In this document: in pieces, positions 37,755-47,377 of the stretch | Position numbering within the stretch: the stretch's first letter is position 1 | Layout of the letters: every line of letters starts with the position of its first letter | From: Gammaproteobacteria bacterium | GTDB taxonomy: Bacteria > Pseudomonadota > Gammaproteobacteria > Steroidobacterales > Steroidobacteraceae | Reading direction: 5' to 3' | Length of the DNA stretch: 64,000 nucleotides | Assembly (NCBI GenBank): GCA_028293765.1 | Contig: JAQGOG010000067.1 | Coordinates: 27,236 to 91,235 of the forward strand | Made by a program: the position numbers and the translations under genes | The notes under the pieces: generated by a model | Database searches by the model: none | Told to the model about the DNA's origin: nothing | Seen by the model: the letters and a program-made list of their open reading frames with translations, nothing else

Positions 37755-38929
37755 AAGTCCTGCGGATGACGGACACGGACCTGCGCAACAGGCGGGTCCT
37801 CATCAGGGAGGATTTGAACGTGCCCGTGCAGGACGGGGTGGTCACGAGCGATGCGCGCATCCGCGCGGCGCTGCCGACGATCCGCTACGCACTGGATCAG
37901 CACGCGAAGGTCTTCATCCTCTCGCACCTCGGCCGGCCGGAAGAGGGCAAGTTCGACGAGGCGCTTTCGCTGCAGCCGGTGGCCGTACGGTTATCGGAGC
38001 TTCTGGGCAAGCCGGTACCCTTGCGCAAGGACTGGCTCGATGGGGTCGACTGCGCGCCCGGAAGCGCTGTGCTGTGCGAGAACGTCCGCTTCAACAAGGG
38101 CGAGAAGAAGGACGATGAAGCGCTCGCGCGCAAGATGGCGGGGCTGTGCGACGTATTCGTGATGGACGCTTTTGGTACCGCTCACCGTGCCGAGGCGAGC
38201 ACTCATGGAGTGGCTCGTTTCGCGCAAGTCGCGTGCGCGGGGCCTTTGCTGGTAGGCGAGTTGGAAGCGCTGGAGCGCGCGCTCGAGAAGCCGGCCCGAC
38301 CATTGGTCGCGATCGTCGGGGGGTCCAAGGTATCCACGAAACTCACCGTGCTCGAGTCGCTGCTCGAGAAGGTCGACAAGCTGATCGTGGGCGGCGGGAT
38401 CGCCAACACGTTCCTCGCGGCGACCGGGGTCGGCGTCGGGAAATCCCTGCACGAACGGGAAATGCTCGATGTCGCGCGGCGGCTCCTCGAGAAGGCGCGC
38501 GCCCGCGGTACCGAAATTCCCTTGCCGACCGATGTGGTCGTCGCGAAGGAGTTCGCGGCTACGGCCCATGCCGATGTTCGTTCCGTAAACGAGGTGCGCC
38601 CGGACGAGATGATCCTGGATATCGGTCCGGACACCGCCGACCGCTTCGGCGAGGTGGTGGGGGCGGCGGGGACGCTCATCTGGAATGGCCCGGTCGGCGT
38701 CTTCGAGTTCGAGCAGTTCGGGGAGGGCACGCGCGTGATCGCGCAGGCTATCGCGCGCAGCAAGGCGTTCTCGCTGGCTGGGGGGGGCGATACCCTCGCG
38801 GCCATTGAGAAGTACGGCATCGAGGACGGGATCTCGTATATCTCTACCGGAGGCGGCGCGTTTCTCGAATTCGTCGAAGGTAAGCCGCTTCCTGCGGTGG
38901 CGGTGCTGGAAGAGCGTTCACGCGGGTGA
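37751..38929 (+). CDS. pgk: Phosphoglycerate kinase
   Basis: Transfers the acyl phosphate of 1,3-bisphosphoglycerate to ADP. 392 residues with [14 protein letters not shown] at the N-terminus, [14 protein letters not shown], the hinge segment [13 protein letters not shown] and the C-terminal nucleotide site [15 protein letters not shown]. Starts in the ATGA overlap with gap; a longer in-frame reading extends into gap but lacks homology. pyk follows after about 50 bp. Confidence 0.98.
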   Translation: MKVLRMTDTDLRNRRVLIREDLNVPVQDGVVTSDARIRAALPTIRYALDQHAKVFILSHLGRPEEGKFDEALSLQPVAVRLSELLGKPVPLRKDWLDGVDCAPGSAVLCENVRFNKGEKKDDEALARKMAGLCDVFVMDAFGTAHRAEASTHGVARFAQVACAGPLLVGELEALERALEKPARPLVAIVGGSKVSTKLTVLESLLEKVDKLIVGGGIANTFLAATGVGVGKSLHEREMLDVARRLLEKARARGTEIPLPTDVVVAKEFAATAHADVRSVNEVRPDEMILDIGPDTADRFGEVVGAAGTLIWNGPVGVFEFEQFGEGTRVIAQAIARSKAFSLAGGGDTLAAIEKYGIEDGISYISTGGGAFLEFVEGKPLPAVAVLEERSRG

Positions 38930-38980
38930 TATACCCGACCTCTGTGCTCGAAGTTCGCCACTGCCAAATAACAGGGAAAT

Positions 38981-40420
38981 ATGCTTAGACGTACGAAGAT
39001 TGTCGCCACAGTGGGTCCGGCCACCGATGAGTTGGGCGTTCTTACTGCAATGATGCGCGAAGGAGTCGACGTCGTTCGGCTCAACGCCTCGCACGGCACC
39101 GTCGACGATCGCCGGCGCCGCCTCGCTTTAGTGCGCGAAGCTGCCCGCATTGCGGACAGGTGCGTCGGCATCCTTCTCGATCTCGGCGGTCCGAAGATCC
39201 GTATCGAAGGGTTTCGGGAAGGACGCGTCATCTTGAAGGAGGGGCAGCCCTTCGCCCTCGACACCACGCTCGATCCGAAGGCGGGTACGGAAGAAGTCGT
39301 GGGTTGCGCCTATAAGGATCTGCCGAAGGATGTGACCGCGGGGGACTCCCTGCTGCTGAACGATGGGCAGATCGTTCTCGATGTGGAACGCGTGAGCGGC
39401 ACCAGAATCGAGACCCGCGTCCGCGTGGGAGGCGAGCTGTCGGACCGCAAGGGTCTGAACCGGCAAGGCGGCGGGATCTCGGCCCCCGCTCTATCCGACA
39501 GGGATCGCGAGGACATCCGCTTCGGTGCGGAGGAGAACATCGACTACATCGCGGTGTCTTTTGCCCGCGATGCTGCGGATATCGAGCAAGCGCGCAGGCT
39601 GGTACGCGAGGCGGGGGGCGATGCCCGCATCGTCGCCAAGATCGAGCGCCATGAAGCTATCACCAATCTGCCGGGAATCATCGACGCCGCCGACGTCGTG
39701 ATGGTAGCGCGCGGCGACCTGGGCGTTGAGATGGGCTACGCGGAGTTGACTGGTCTGCAAAAGACGATCATCCATCAGAGCCGGGCCCGGAATCGCGTCG
39801 TGATCACGGCAACGCAAATGATGGAATCCATGATCCAGAACCCCGCGCCCACCCGGGCCGAGGTCAGCGATGTCGCTAACGCGGTCATGGATGGCACCGA
39901 CGCCGTGATGCTCTCCGCAGAAACAGCGGCCGGCCGCTATCCGGTCAAAGTCGTGCAGGCGATGGCCGAAGTCATCGAGGGCGCGGAGAAATACCAACTC
40001 ACGCACAGTCGTTCGCGCCATCGCGTCGAGGGCCAGTTCAAAGGCACTGAGGAAGCGATCGCGATGGCCGTCATGTACACGGCCAATCACATGAAGGTGC
40101 GCGCAATCGTGGCGCTCACCGAAACCGGTGCAACACCGTTGTGGATGTCCCGTATCCGCTCCGATATTCCCGTGTACGCGTTTACGCGTCACGAGGCGAC
40201 CCGCCGCCGGGTCACTATCTATCGCGGCGTCTATCCCGTGATCTTCGATGTCACGAAGAACGAGTCCACCGAAGATCTGTATCGCGCGCTGTTCACGCGG
40301 TTGCTCGAGCTGAAACTCGTGAAGAGCAACGATCTCGTGATCCTGACCAAGGGCGAGCTGTCGGGTGCGACAGGCGGCACGAATTCGATGCAGATCCTGA
40401 AGGTCGCGCTAGCGTCATAG
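38981..40420 (+). CDS. pyk: Pyruvate kinase
   Basis: Last step of glycolysis, PEP + ADP to pyruvate + ATP. 479 residues, starting MLRRTKIVATVGPATDE after CAGGGAAAT. Conserved features are LNASHGT (in place of NFSHG), LDLGGPKIR, the active-site block VMVARGDLGVEMGY, MMESMIQNPAPTRAEVSDVANAV, and a C-terminal allosteric domain ending with LTKGELSGATGGTNS, typical of PykA/PykF-type enzymes. The aldolase gene often found next to pyk in related clusters is not here; a penicillin acylase gene follows at 12 bp. Confidence 0.97.
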   Translation: MLRRTKIVATVGPATDELGVLTAMMREGVDVVRLNASHGTVDDRRRRLALVREAARIADRCVGILLDLGGPKIRIEGFREGRVILKEGQPFALDTTLDPKAGTEEVVGCAYKDLPKDVTAGDSLLLNDGQIVLDVERVSGTRIETRVRVGGELSDRKGLNRQGGGISAPALSDRDREDIRFGAEENIDYIAVSFARDAADIEQARRLVREAGGDARIVAKIERHEAITNLPGIIDAADVVMVARGDLGVEMGYAELTGLQKTIIHQSRARNRVVITATQMMESMIQNPAPTRAEVSDVANAVMDGTDAVMLSAETAAGRYPVKVVQAMAEVIEGAEKYQLTHSRSRHRVEGQFKGTEEAIAMAVMYTANHMKVRAIVALTETGATPLWMSRIRSDIPVYAFTRHEATRRRVTIYRGVYPVIFDVTKNESTEDLYRALFTRLLELKLVKSNDLVILTKGELSGATGGTNSMQILKVALAS

Positions 40421-40432
40421 GAACCCGGCGAC

Positions 40433-42865
40433 GTGCGGCTCAAATACTACGTCGCTAGCGCGGTTGCGGCGTTGGTTCTGCTCCCACTCGCGGTCATTCA
40501 CGGAGTGCTGCGGGCGTCGTTGCCGCAGCTCGATGGCAAAGTCCGGCATGCGGCTCTGAACGCGCCCGTGACGATTGAGCGGGATCGTCTCGGTGTGCCC
40601 ACGATCGTGGCGGCGAACCGGACGGATCTGGCGTACGCGACGGGTTTCGTTCACGGTCAGGATCGCTTTTTCGAGATGGATCTTTCCCGGCGGCTGGCGG
40701 CCGGCGAGCTGTCGGAGTTGTTAGGAAAGGTGGCTGTCGAGCAGGATGAGAAGGCACGCCTGTTCCGTTTCCGCAGCATTGCGCGCGCGGTGATCCAACA
40801 GGCGACTGCGGAACAGCGCGCTATCATCGAGGCCTACGCGAAGGGGGTGAATGCCGGGCTATCGAGCTTGCGCAGTCGGCCGTGGGAGTATTGGGTGCTT
40901 GGGTCGCCCCCAGTGGAGTGGGTCCCCGAGGACACCATCCTGGTCGAGCACGCGATGTGGTGGGACCTGCAGGCCAACGGCTTGCGGCGTGAAATGCTCC
41001 GCCATGAAATCAACGCCCGCCTCGGGGGGACGGAGTGCGATGCCGGTTGGAAATGCGCACTCCGGTTCTTTTATCCGGCCAGGACGGAGTGGGATGCGCC
41101 CGACGGCGCCTCGACGGGGCCGGTCGCGGCGGGGTTCGAGGTGGCCTTGCCGACAACGGGCGAAGTGCCCGGTCCCGATGTGTTAAATGTGCGTGCAGCT
41201 ACCGGGACGACGACTGCCGGCGTGTCCGCTACCGGAGCGCCGCGTGTTCCCGCGGTTGGCAGCAATAATTGGGCGGTGGCGGGGCGACTCACTGCATCCG
41301 GCGCGGCACTCGTCGCAAGCGATATGCATCTCGGGCAAAGAGTCCCGGCTATCTGGTATCACGTCCGACTGCGTACGACGGGAACGGCTACAAGGCCGGG
41401 TCTGGACCTCAACGGCGTGACTCTGCCTGGAGCGCCGCCTCTCGTTGCGGGCTCCAACGGACATATTGCCTGGGGCTTTACCAACAGTTATGGCGACTGG
41501 CTCAACGTGGAGCTCGTGCCCTGCATGTCCGTGGGGGAAAACGAACTGCACACTGCTTCGGCTACCGTAGCTTTGTCTACCGAGCGCGAGACGATCCGCG
41601 TGCGCGGCGGGCCGGCGGTGATCATGGAGGTGAAGTCCGGCCCCGCCGGCGTGCTGCTGCAGGCCGATCCAAGCAGGCAAACCTGTTGGTTCGCAGCCTG
41701 GCTCGCGCAGCTGCCCGCCGCCACCAACATGAATATCCTGGCCCTGGAGCATGCGGGCTCCGTCGATGAGGCGCTCGCTCTCGCGCCGGGCATAGGGATT
41801 CCCCATCAGAATTTCGTGGTGGGTGACCGCGAGGGGCACATCGGTTGGACGATTTTCGGGCGCATTCCGACCGATATCGGGGCCGAGCGCTCGAATGGCC
41901 ACTCGCCCTGGACGAGCGTGGAAAATCATCCGCGCATCGTCGATCCGCCGGCGGGCCGCATCTGGACCGCTAACGCGCGCGTGACTGCCGACGAACGCGA
42001 GGAAACCGCGATCGGCGGAGATCTGGCCTCGCTTGGCGCGGAATACGATCTCGGTGCGCGTGCGCAACAGATCCGCGATGACCTGCTTGCCCTGAAGGGT
42101 CCTGCCACTCCCGCGGACATGCTGCGGATACAGCTCGATGATCGCGCCGTGTTCCTTACGCGTTGGAAAGATCTGCTCCTCGGGTTGCTCGATGCCGACA
42201 GCGTGCGTGGGCACCCGCGGCGAGCGGCATTCAGGAAACTGCTCGAGAGTTGGCAGGGACGCGCCGACGTCGATTCGGTCGCATATCGGCTCGTGCGCGC
42301 CTATCACGATCGCACGCAGGATGCGGTGTGGGAGATGATGGCGCGCGCGCTCAAGATTCCCAGCGACGACCAGCGGATGTTGCCCATGCAGTTCGAGGCG
42401 CCCCTCTGGCAGCTGGTTCACGGACAGCCGCTGCACATGCTCGCCGCGGATTTCCCGAACTGGCGGGAGTTCCTGCTGGCGCAACTCGATGCCACCGCCG
42501 CGGAGCTCGAGAAGAGCTGCGGACGGCTCGAGCAGTGCACCTGGGGGTCCCGCAAAGTGGTGCGCATTCAGCATCCGGTCTCGCACGGGTTGCCGTTCCT
42601 GTCACCGTTGCTCGACATGCCGGCGCTGGAGCTTCCGGGCGATCACGACATGCCGCGGGTCCAGGATGGTGCGTTCGGCGCCTCGGAGCGCTTCGCCGTG
42701 TCGCCCGGGCACGAGGACCAGGGTTACTTTCAAATGCCCGGGGGCCAGAGTGGCCATCCGCTGTCGCCCTATTACCGGGCCGGCTTTCTGCAGTGGGCGC
42801 ACGGCCAACCCCTGCCGTTCCTGCCGGGGACCGCCGAGCACACCCTCACCCTGCAGCCGGACTAA
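40433..42865 (+). CDS. Penicillin acylase family protein
   Basis: N-terminal-nucleophile amidase of the penicillin acylase / acyl-homoserine-lactone acylase family, made as a precursor that cleaves itself. A single hydrophobic segment (residues ~7-25) exports or anchors it. The N-terminal subunit holds FVHGQDRFFEMDLSRRLAAG; the nucleophile is Ser277 in VGSNNWAVAG, preceded by Gly276 as expected for processing. SDMHLG and FGRIP-type beta-subunit motifs follow. Start is GTG 40433, with AGGA ten nt upstream. Substrate cannot be read from sequence; quorum-signal degradation and peptide or amide scavenging are both possible. Co-directional with pyk. Confidence 0.93.
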   Translation: MRLKYYVASAVAALVLLPLAVIHGVLRASLPQLDGKVRHAALNAPVTIERDRLGVPTIVAANRTDLAYATGFVHGQDRFFEMDLSRRLAAGELSELLGKVAVEQDEKARLFRFRSIARAVIQQATAEQRAIIEAYAKGVNAGLSSLRSRPWEYWVLGSPPVEWVPEDTILVEHAMWWDLQANGLRREMLRHEINARLGGTECDAGWKCALRFFYPARTEWDAPDGASTGPVAAGFEVALPTTGEVPGPDVLNVRAATGTTTAGVSATGAPRVPAVGSNNWAVAGRLTASGAALVASDMHLGQRVPAIWYHVRLRTTGTATRPGLDLNGVTLPGAPPLVAGSNGHIAWGFTNSYGDWLNVELVPCMSVGENELHTASATVALSTERETIRVRGGPAVIMEVKSGPAGVLLQADPSRQTCWFAAWLAQLPAATNMNILALEHAGSVDEALALAPGIGIPHQNFVVGDREGHIGWTIFGRIPTDIGAERSNGHSPWTSVENHPRIVDPPAGRIWTANARVTADEREETAIGGDLASLGAEYDLGARAQQIRDDLLALKGPATPADMLRIQLDDRAVFLTRWKDLLLGLLDADSVRGHPRRAAFRKLLESWQGRADVDSVAYRLVRAYHDRTQDAVWEMMARALKIPSDDQRMLPMQFEAPLWQLVHGQPLHMLAADFPNWREFLLAQLDATAAELEKSCGRLEQCTWGSRKVVRIQHPVSHGLPFLSPLLDMPALELPGDHDMPRVQDGAFGASERFAVSPGHEDQGYFQMPGGQSGHPLSPYYRAGFLQWAHGQPLPFLPGTAEHTLTLQPD

Positions 42866-42877
42866 ACTGTCATCCCT

Positions 42878-43726
42878 ATGAACGAGCGCTTCACCGGCAC
42901 CGAACAGTACATCGCCACCGACGACCTCATGATGGCGGTGAACGCCGCGATCACCCTGGCCCGGCCCCTGCTCATCAAGGGCGAACCCGGCACCGGCAAG
43001 ACGCAGCTGGCGCAGGAGATCGCCCGCTCACTCGGGCGCCCGCTGTACGAGTGGCACATCAAGTCGACGAGCAAGGCGCAGCAGGGGCTCTACGAGTACG
43101 ACGCGGTTTCGCGGTTACGCGACTCGCAGCTCGGCGATGCGCGCGTGCACGACATCAAGAACTACATCCTGAAGGGCAGGCTCTGGGAAGCCTTCGAGTC
43201 GGACGTGCGGCCGGTGCTGCTCATCGACGAGATCGACAAGGCCGACATCGAGTTTCCGAACGATCTGCTGCGCGAGCTCGATCGCATGGAGTTCTACGTG
43301 TACGAGACGCGTGAGCTCGTGAAGGCGCGGCATCGGCCGATCATTCTCATCACCAGCAACAACGAGAAGGAGCTGCCGGATGCTTTCCTGCGCCGCTGCT
43401 TCTTTCACTACATCCGCTTTCCCGACCCGGGGACGATGCGCGCCATCGTCGAGGTGCACTTTCCGGGGCTGAAGCAGGAATTGCTGGCGGAAGCGCTGGC
43501 AGCCTTCTTCGAGGTACGCGCGACACCGGGATTGAAGAAGAAGCCCTCGACCTCCGAGCTGCTCGACTGGATCAAGCTGCTCCTCGCAGAGGACATCGAT
43601 CCCGCCGCGCTGCGCAGCGGCGACCCGAAAAAGACCATTCCGATCCTGCACGGCGCGCTGCTGAAGAATGAGCAGGATGTGCACCTGTTCGAGCAGTTGG
43701 TATTTCTCAACCGCCGCGTGCGCTGA
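42878..43726 (+). CDS. MoxR-type AAA+ ATPase
   Basis: 282-residue chaperone-like AAA+ ATPase. Walker A is GEPGTGKT (about residues 34-41), Walker B is VLLIDEIDKAD, and sensor-1 sits in IILITSNNEKELPDAFLRRC. The N-terminal FTGTEQYIATDDLMMAVN and WHIKSTSKAQQGLYEYDAV segments are shared with the subgroup found next to CoxE-like VWA proteins. It is the first gene of a tight three-gene unit with the VWA and patatin-like genes. MoxR proteins usually activate or assemble a client together with the VWA partner; the client here is unknown. Confidence 0.94.
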   Translation: MNERFTGTEQYIATDDLMMAVNAAITLARPLLIKGEPGTGKTQLAQEIARSLGRPLYEWHIKSTSKAQQGLYEYDAVSRLRDSQLGDARVHDIKNYILKGRLWEAFESDVRPVLLIDEIDKADIEFPNDLLRELDRMEFYVYETRELVKARHRPIILITSNNEKELPDAFLRRCFFHYIRFPDPGTMRAIVEVHFPGLKQELLAEALAAFFEVRATPGLKKKPSTSELLDWIKLLLAEDIDPAALRSGDPKKTIPILHGALLKNEQDVHLFEQLVFLNRRVR

Positions 43727-43733
43727 TCCCGTC

Positions 43734-44987
43734 ATGCTGATCAATTTCTTCTTCGAGCTGCGCCAGGTCGGTGTGCCGGTCACGGTCACCGAATTTCTGA
43801 CGCTGCTCGAAGCGCTCCGCGAGCGTGTCGTGTGGGTATCGGCGCAGGACTTCTACTACCTCGCGCGTACCTGTCTCGTGAAGGACGAGCGGCACTACGA
43901 CCGCTTCGACCGCGTGTTCGGGGAAGTGTTCGCCGGTGCGGAGAAGCTGTTTGCGGAGCTCGTTGCGCAGGTGCCGGTAGAATGGCTGCAGAGCTTGAGC
44001 GAACGCCTGCTGTCCGAGGAGGAGAAGCGCAAGGTCGAAGCGCTCGGTGGCTGGGATAAGCTGCTCGAGACTTTGCGTGAGCGCTTGAGAGAGCAAAAGG
44101 AGCGCCATGAGGGCGGCAATAAATGGATCGGCACCGGTGGCACATCGCCTTTCGGTGCCAACGGCTTCAATCCCGAAGGCATCCGGATCGGGCAGCAGAG
44201 CTCGCGCCACCGCCGCGCCGTCAAAGTGTGGGATGAGCGCGAGTATCGTAACTTCGACGACGGCATCGAGCTCGGCACGCGCAACATGAAGCTCGCCTTG
44301 CGCAAGCTCCGCAAATTCGCGCGCGCGGGTGCCGCCGACCAGCTCGATCTCGACAGCACCGTCGACGCCACCGCGCGCAATGCCGGCTTGTTGGATCTCA
44401 AGCTCGTTCCCGAACGGCGCAACGCAGTCAAGGTGTTGTTATTTCTCGATGTCGGCGGCTCCATGGACGATCACGTCCGTGTCTGCGGGGAGCTGTTCTC
44501 CGCCGCACGCAGCGAGTTCAAGCATCTCGAACACTTCTATTTCCACAATTTTCTGTACGAGAGCGTTTGGCGGGACAACCGCCGCCGCTCTTCCGCCGTG
44601 ACATCGACGGCGCAGGTGCTGCGAACTTACAGCTCCGATTATCGGGTCATCCTGGTGGGTGATGCCACTATGAGCCCTTACGAGATCCTGCAGCCGGGCG
44701 GTAGCGTCGATCATTGGAATGAGGAGGCCGGCGCGGTGTGGATCCAGCGCCTCGGCGCGCAGTTTCCACGCCTCGCGTGGCTGAACCCGGAGCCCGTGGA
44801 CCGTTGGGAATATACGTCGTCCGTGCGGATCACCCGTGAGTTGATCGGTGAGCGCATGTTTCCGGTAACGATGGCCGGACTGGATCGGGCGATCGATGAG
44901 CTGCGGCGGCCGCTCTCCCGGGCGGCACCTGCGCCTCGGTCGGGGAGGCCGCCCGCGACCGAGCCGCCTGCAGCGCCGTACCGCTGA
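43734..44987 (+). CDS. VWA-domain protein, CoxE-like
   Basis: 417-residue cytosolic protein with a C-terminal von Willebrand A domain of the CoxE type and a charged, helical N-terminal half (FFFELRQVGVPVTVTEFLTL). The MIDAS motif reads DVGGSMDDH (Asp239-Ser243), where the first Ser of DxSxS is Gly. A Gly/Asn-rich linker (GTGGTSPFGANGFNPEG) joins the halves. ATG 43734 lies seven bp after the MoxR stop. Family partners act with MoxR ATPases in inserting cofactors or activating enzymes; the partner here is undetermined. The C-terminus is Ala/Pro-rich. Confidence 0.93.
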   Translation: MLINFFFELRQVGVPVTVTEFLTLLEALRERVVWVSAQDFYYLARTCLVKDERHYDRFDRVFGEVFAGAEKLFAELVAQVPVEWLQSLSERLLSEEEKRKVEALGGWDKLLETLRERLREQKERHEGGNKWIGTGGTSPFGANGFNPEGIRIGQQSSRHRRAVKVWDEREYRNFDDGIELGTRNMKLALRKLRKFARAGAADQLDLDSTVDATARNAGLLDLKLVPERRNAVKVLLFLDVGGSMDDHVRVCGELFSAARSEFKHLEHFYFHNFLYESVWRDNRRRSSAVTSTAQVLRTYSSDYRVILVGDATMSPYEILQPGGSVDHWNEEAGAVWIQRLGAQFPRLAWLNPEPVDRWEYTSSVRITRELIGERMFPVTMAGLDRAIDELRRPLSRAAPAPRSGRPPATEPPAAPYR

Positions 44988-46189
44988 TGGACGGCTCCGC
45001 GCACTCCCAGCACAAGCGTTCCGGCCGTCCGACGGTCGGACTCGTGTTGACCGGCGGCGGTTCGCGCTCGGCGTACCAGGTAGGCGTGCTCGTCGCGCTC
45101 GCAGAGTTGTTACCCCGAGCACGCAATCCGTTTCCGGTGATCGTCGGCACTTCCGCGGGAGCGATTGCGGCGACCGTCCTGGCCGCGGAAGCGCATCAAT
45201 GGCGGCGCGCCGTCCTGGGTCTCGAGCGAGTCTGGGCGAACTTTCGCTCGGAACAGGTTTTTCACGTCGATCCTGTCCACATGTTGCGCGCCGGCCTGCA
45301 TTGGGTACTGGCGCTCGTCTCGGGCGGCCTCGTGTTGTCGCCGCCGAAGGCAATGCTCGACAACTCCCCGCTGCGCGAGCTGCTCGGGGTCCACGTCGAC
45401 TGCGCGGGCATTCGCAGGAGCATTGCGCGCGGTCATCTGCGCGCTTGCGCGGTATGTGCCACGAGTTATGGAACCGGTCACTCGGTTGCGTTTTATGACG
45501 GTGTCGACTCGATCGCCGATTGGTCCCGCGTGCAGCGGCTCGGGCGACGTACGGAAGTTACGCTCGATCACCTGATAGCCAGCGCGGCGATTCCGATGTT
45601 GTTTCCGCCCATGAGACTGGGTGACGAGTATTTCGGGGACGGAGCGATGCGCCAGCTCAATCCTCTGAGCCCGGCGATCCACCTTGGGGCAGACCGTCTG
45701 CTGGTGATCGGGGTGCGCGCGAGGCGGGGGGCCGGCGTCACGGTCAATCGCATGTACTCGACGATGCCTTCGCCCGGCGAAATCTTCGGATACATGCTCG
45801 ACACTTTGTTTACCGACCAGATCTACGGCGACCTCGAACAGCTCGAGCGCATGAATCAGCTTGCGCTGGCTGCGCCTTCCGCCAACCGCGACATACAGCA
45901 TGTCGAGACGTTGATGCTGGCACCGAGCGTCGATCCACGGGAGATCGCCGCCCGCCATACCGGCGATATCCCGTTGGGACTGCGCTCGTTGCTACGAGTG
46001 ATCGGCGGGCGCGATGCTTCAGGTTATCAACTGGCCAGCTATCTCACGTTCGAGTCCGGTTACACGCGGGCTCTGATCGAGCTCGGTTATCGTGATGCGA
46101 TGGAGGCCCGTACCGCCATTACCGCGTTCATGAGTGGGGAGAAGCTGCCGCCAGTGATGACCGCGCCGGGCGTCGCACAAGCGACGTAG
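44987..46189 (+). CDS. Patatin-like phospholipase
   Basis: 400-residue protein with a patatin domain: oxyanion-hole GGGSRSAYQVGVL, nucleophile Ser56 in VGTSAGAIAA, and catalytic Asp218 in YFGDGAMRQLNPLSPAI. Ser/Asp-dyad lipid acyl hydrolase activity is expected. No signal peptide, so it probably acts on the inner face of the membrane. Its ATG shares a base with the TGA of the VWA gene (TGATG), so translation is coupled to it. It may therefore be the client or effector of the MoxR/VWA pair (inference). The C-terminal ~130 residues are family-specific. Confidence 0.93.
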   Translation: MDGSAHSQHKRSGRPTVGLVLTGGGSRSAYQVGVLVALAELLPRARNPFPVIVGTSAGAIAATVLAAEAHQWRRAVLGLERVWANFRSEQVFHVDPVHMLRAGLHWVLALVSGGLVLSPPKAMLDNSPLRELLGVHVDCAGIRRSIARGHLRACAVCATSYGTGHSVAFYDGVDSIADWSRVQRLGRRTEVTLDHLIASAAIPMLFPPMRLGDEYFGDGAMRQLNPLSPAIHLGADRLLVIGVRARRGAGVTVNRMYSTMPSPGEIFGYMLDTLFTDQIYGDLEQLERMNQLALAAPSANRDIQHVETLMLAPSVDPREIAARHTGDIPLGLRSLLRVIGGRDASGYQLASYLTFESGYTRALIELGYRDAMEARTAITAFMSGEKLPPVMTAPGVAQAT

Positions 46190-46192
46190 AGG

Positions 46193-46233
46193 GTGCGACG
46201 CATGCGTCGCACGGGTGGCCGGGAGGGCCACCC
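46193..46233. repeat. Two adjacent hairpins after the patatin-like gene
   Basis: A 20-bp perfect palindrome (GTGCGACGCATGCGTCGCAC, 46193-46212) is followed directly by an 8-bp stem GGGTGGCC / GGCCACCC with a 5-nt loop (46213-46233). There is no T-tract. They lie between the convergent patatin and rapZ genes and may serve as a bidirectional transcript end. Confidence 0.65.
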
Positions 46234-46283
46234 CGGTCCGACTGTGAGCGCGCAATGCGCGCGTAGCAGGCGGCCGCAGCGGG

Positions 46284-46298
46284 GTCAGACAGGCTCCT
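46284..46298. repeat. Dispersed repeat, partial copy (15 bp)
   Basis: GTCAGACAGGCTCCT matches the 3' end of the repeat at 29917-29947 with one mismatch. It runs into the stop codon of rapZ. Confidence 0.45.
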
Positions 46299-47193
46299 AA
46301 CCCTTGCCCTCCGACACGGGATGGAACAGCGCCGCGCCGGGTAGTCCGCTGTGGCGCGCGGTGACGTTCGAGAATTGCCCGGCAAAGGCTTCTGCCAGGC
46401 GGTCGACGATGTAGACCGAGCGATGCTGTCCGCCGGTGCACCCGACGGCCACGGTGAGATAGCCCCGATTGCTGGCCTGGTATTCCGGGATCCGGGCGCG
46501 GATGAATTGCACGATATCGGCGATCAGCGTCGCCACGTTCGTGTTGGCCTCCAGAAAACGGATGACTTCGGCATCGCGGCCCGTGAGATTGCGCAGGCCC
46601 GGCTCCCAATAGGGATTGGGGAGCGAGCGAGCGTCGAACACGAAGTCGGCATCGCCCGGCAGCCCGTACTTGAATCCGAACGACTCGAAGGTAATGGACA
46701 GCCGGCCGACCGAGCGCTGCTCGACCCGCTTGTGGATGAGGTCGCGCAGCGCGTGCACGCCCATCTTCGACGTGTCGATTACGAGATCGGCCGTGTACAC
46801 GATGGGCTCGAGGAGTTGCCGTTCCAGGCCCATTGCCTCGCGCAGGTCGACGTTGTTGCGACTCATCGGATGCTTGCGGCGCGTCTCCGCGAAACGGCGC
46901 AGCAACTCCTCGTCACCCGCGATGAGGAAAATCACTTCGCACTGGATGCCGCTGCGCCGCAGCTCCTCGATGAGCTGGGGAACGGTCGCGATCTCCGCTG
47001 GCGTGTTGCGCGCGTCGAGCCCGATTGCCGTGCGTTCATAGGTCGATTCGGGGCTGCGCACCGTGTAGGAGATGAAGGGCTTGAGCAGGGCGGCCGGGAT
47101 GTTATCGATGCAATAGAACCCGAGGTCTTCGAGCATGTGCAGAGCCACGCTCTTACCGGAACCCGACAGGCCGCTGAGGATGATGATGCGCAC
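46297..47193 (-). CDS. rapZ: RNase adapter protein RapZ
   Basis: RNA-binding P-loop protein that, in E. coli, directs RNase E to the GlmZ small RNA and so controls GlcN-6-P synthesis. 298 residues: Walker A ILSGLSGSGKSVALHMLEDLG at the N-terminus, GFYCIDNIPA, FESFGFKYGLPGDADFVFDAR and the C-terminal VAVGCTGGQHRSVYI are all clear. It is the most distal gene of the rpoN group on the minus strand. Between it and hpf lie 184 bp without a gene; ptsN, which sits there in E. coli, is missing. Confidence 0.96.
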   Translation of the reverse strand: MRIIILSGLSGSGKSVALHMLEDLGFYCIDNIPAALLKPFISYTVRSPESTYERTAIGLDARNTPAEIATVPQLIEELRRSGIQCEVIFLIAGDEELLRRFAETRRKHPMSRNNVDLREAMGLERQLLEPIVYTADLVIDTSKMGVHALRDLIHKRVEQRSVGRLSITFESFGFKYGLPGDADFVFDARSLPNPYWEPGLRNLTGRDAEVIRFLEANTNVATLIADIVQFIRARIPEYQASNRGYLTVAVGCTGGQHRSVYIVDRLAEAFAGQFSNVTARHSGLPGAALFHPVSEGKG

Positions 47194-47377
47194 GCGCTAT
47201 GGTTATCCACCGGACGCCGCGGCTGCAAGCAGGCCCGTCATGGGCCAGGGATAAAAGAAGCCGGACGGGGTTCGCGATCCTGAAGCGCGCCAGGACGCGT
47301 CCCCCGTGGGCTAATGCCCGTTCCTTCGGGCCTGGTGTGCAGGCCCCGCCCGGGCCCTTCTCAGTCTGTGGCCGTTA

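Noticed and set aside
46193..46233. Intrinsic terminator after the patatin-like gene
   Set aside because: Stems are strong, but no T-tract follows on either strand, so it is listed only as a hairpin pair.
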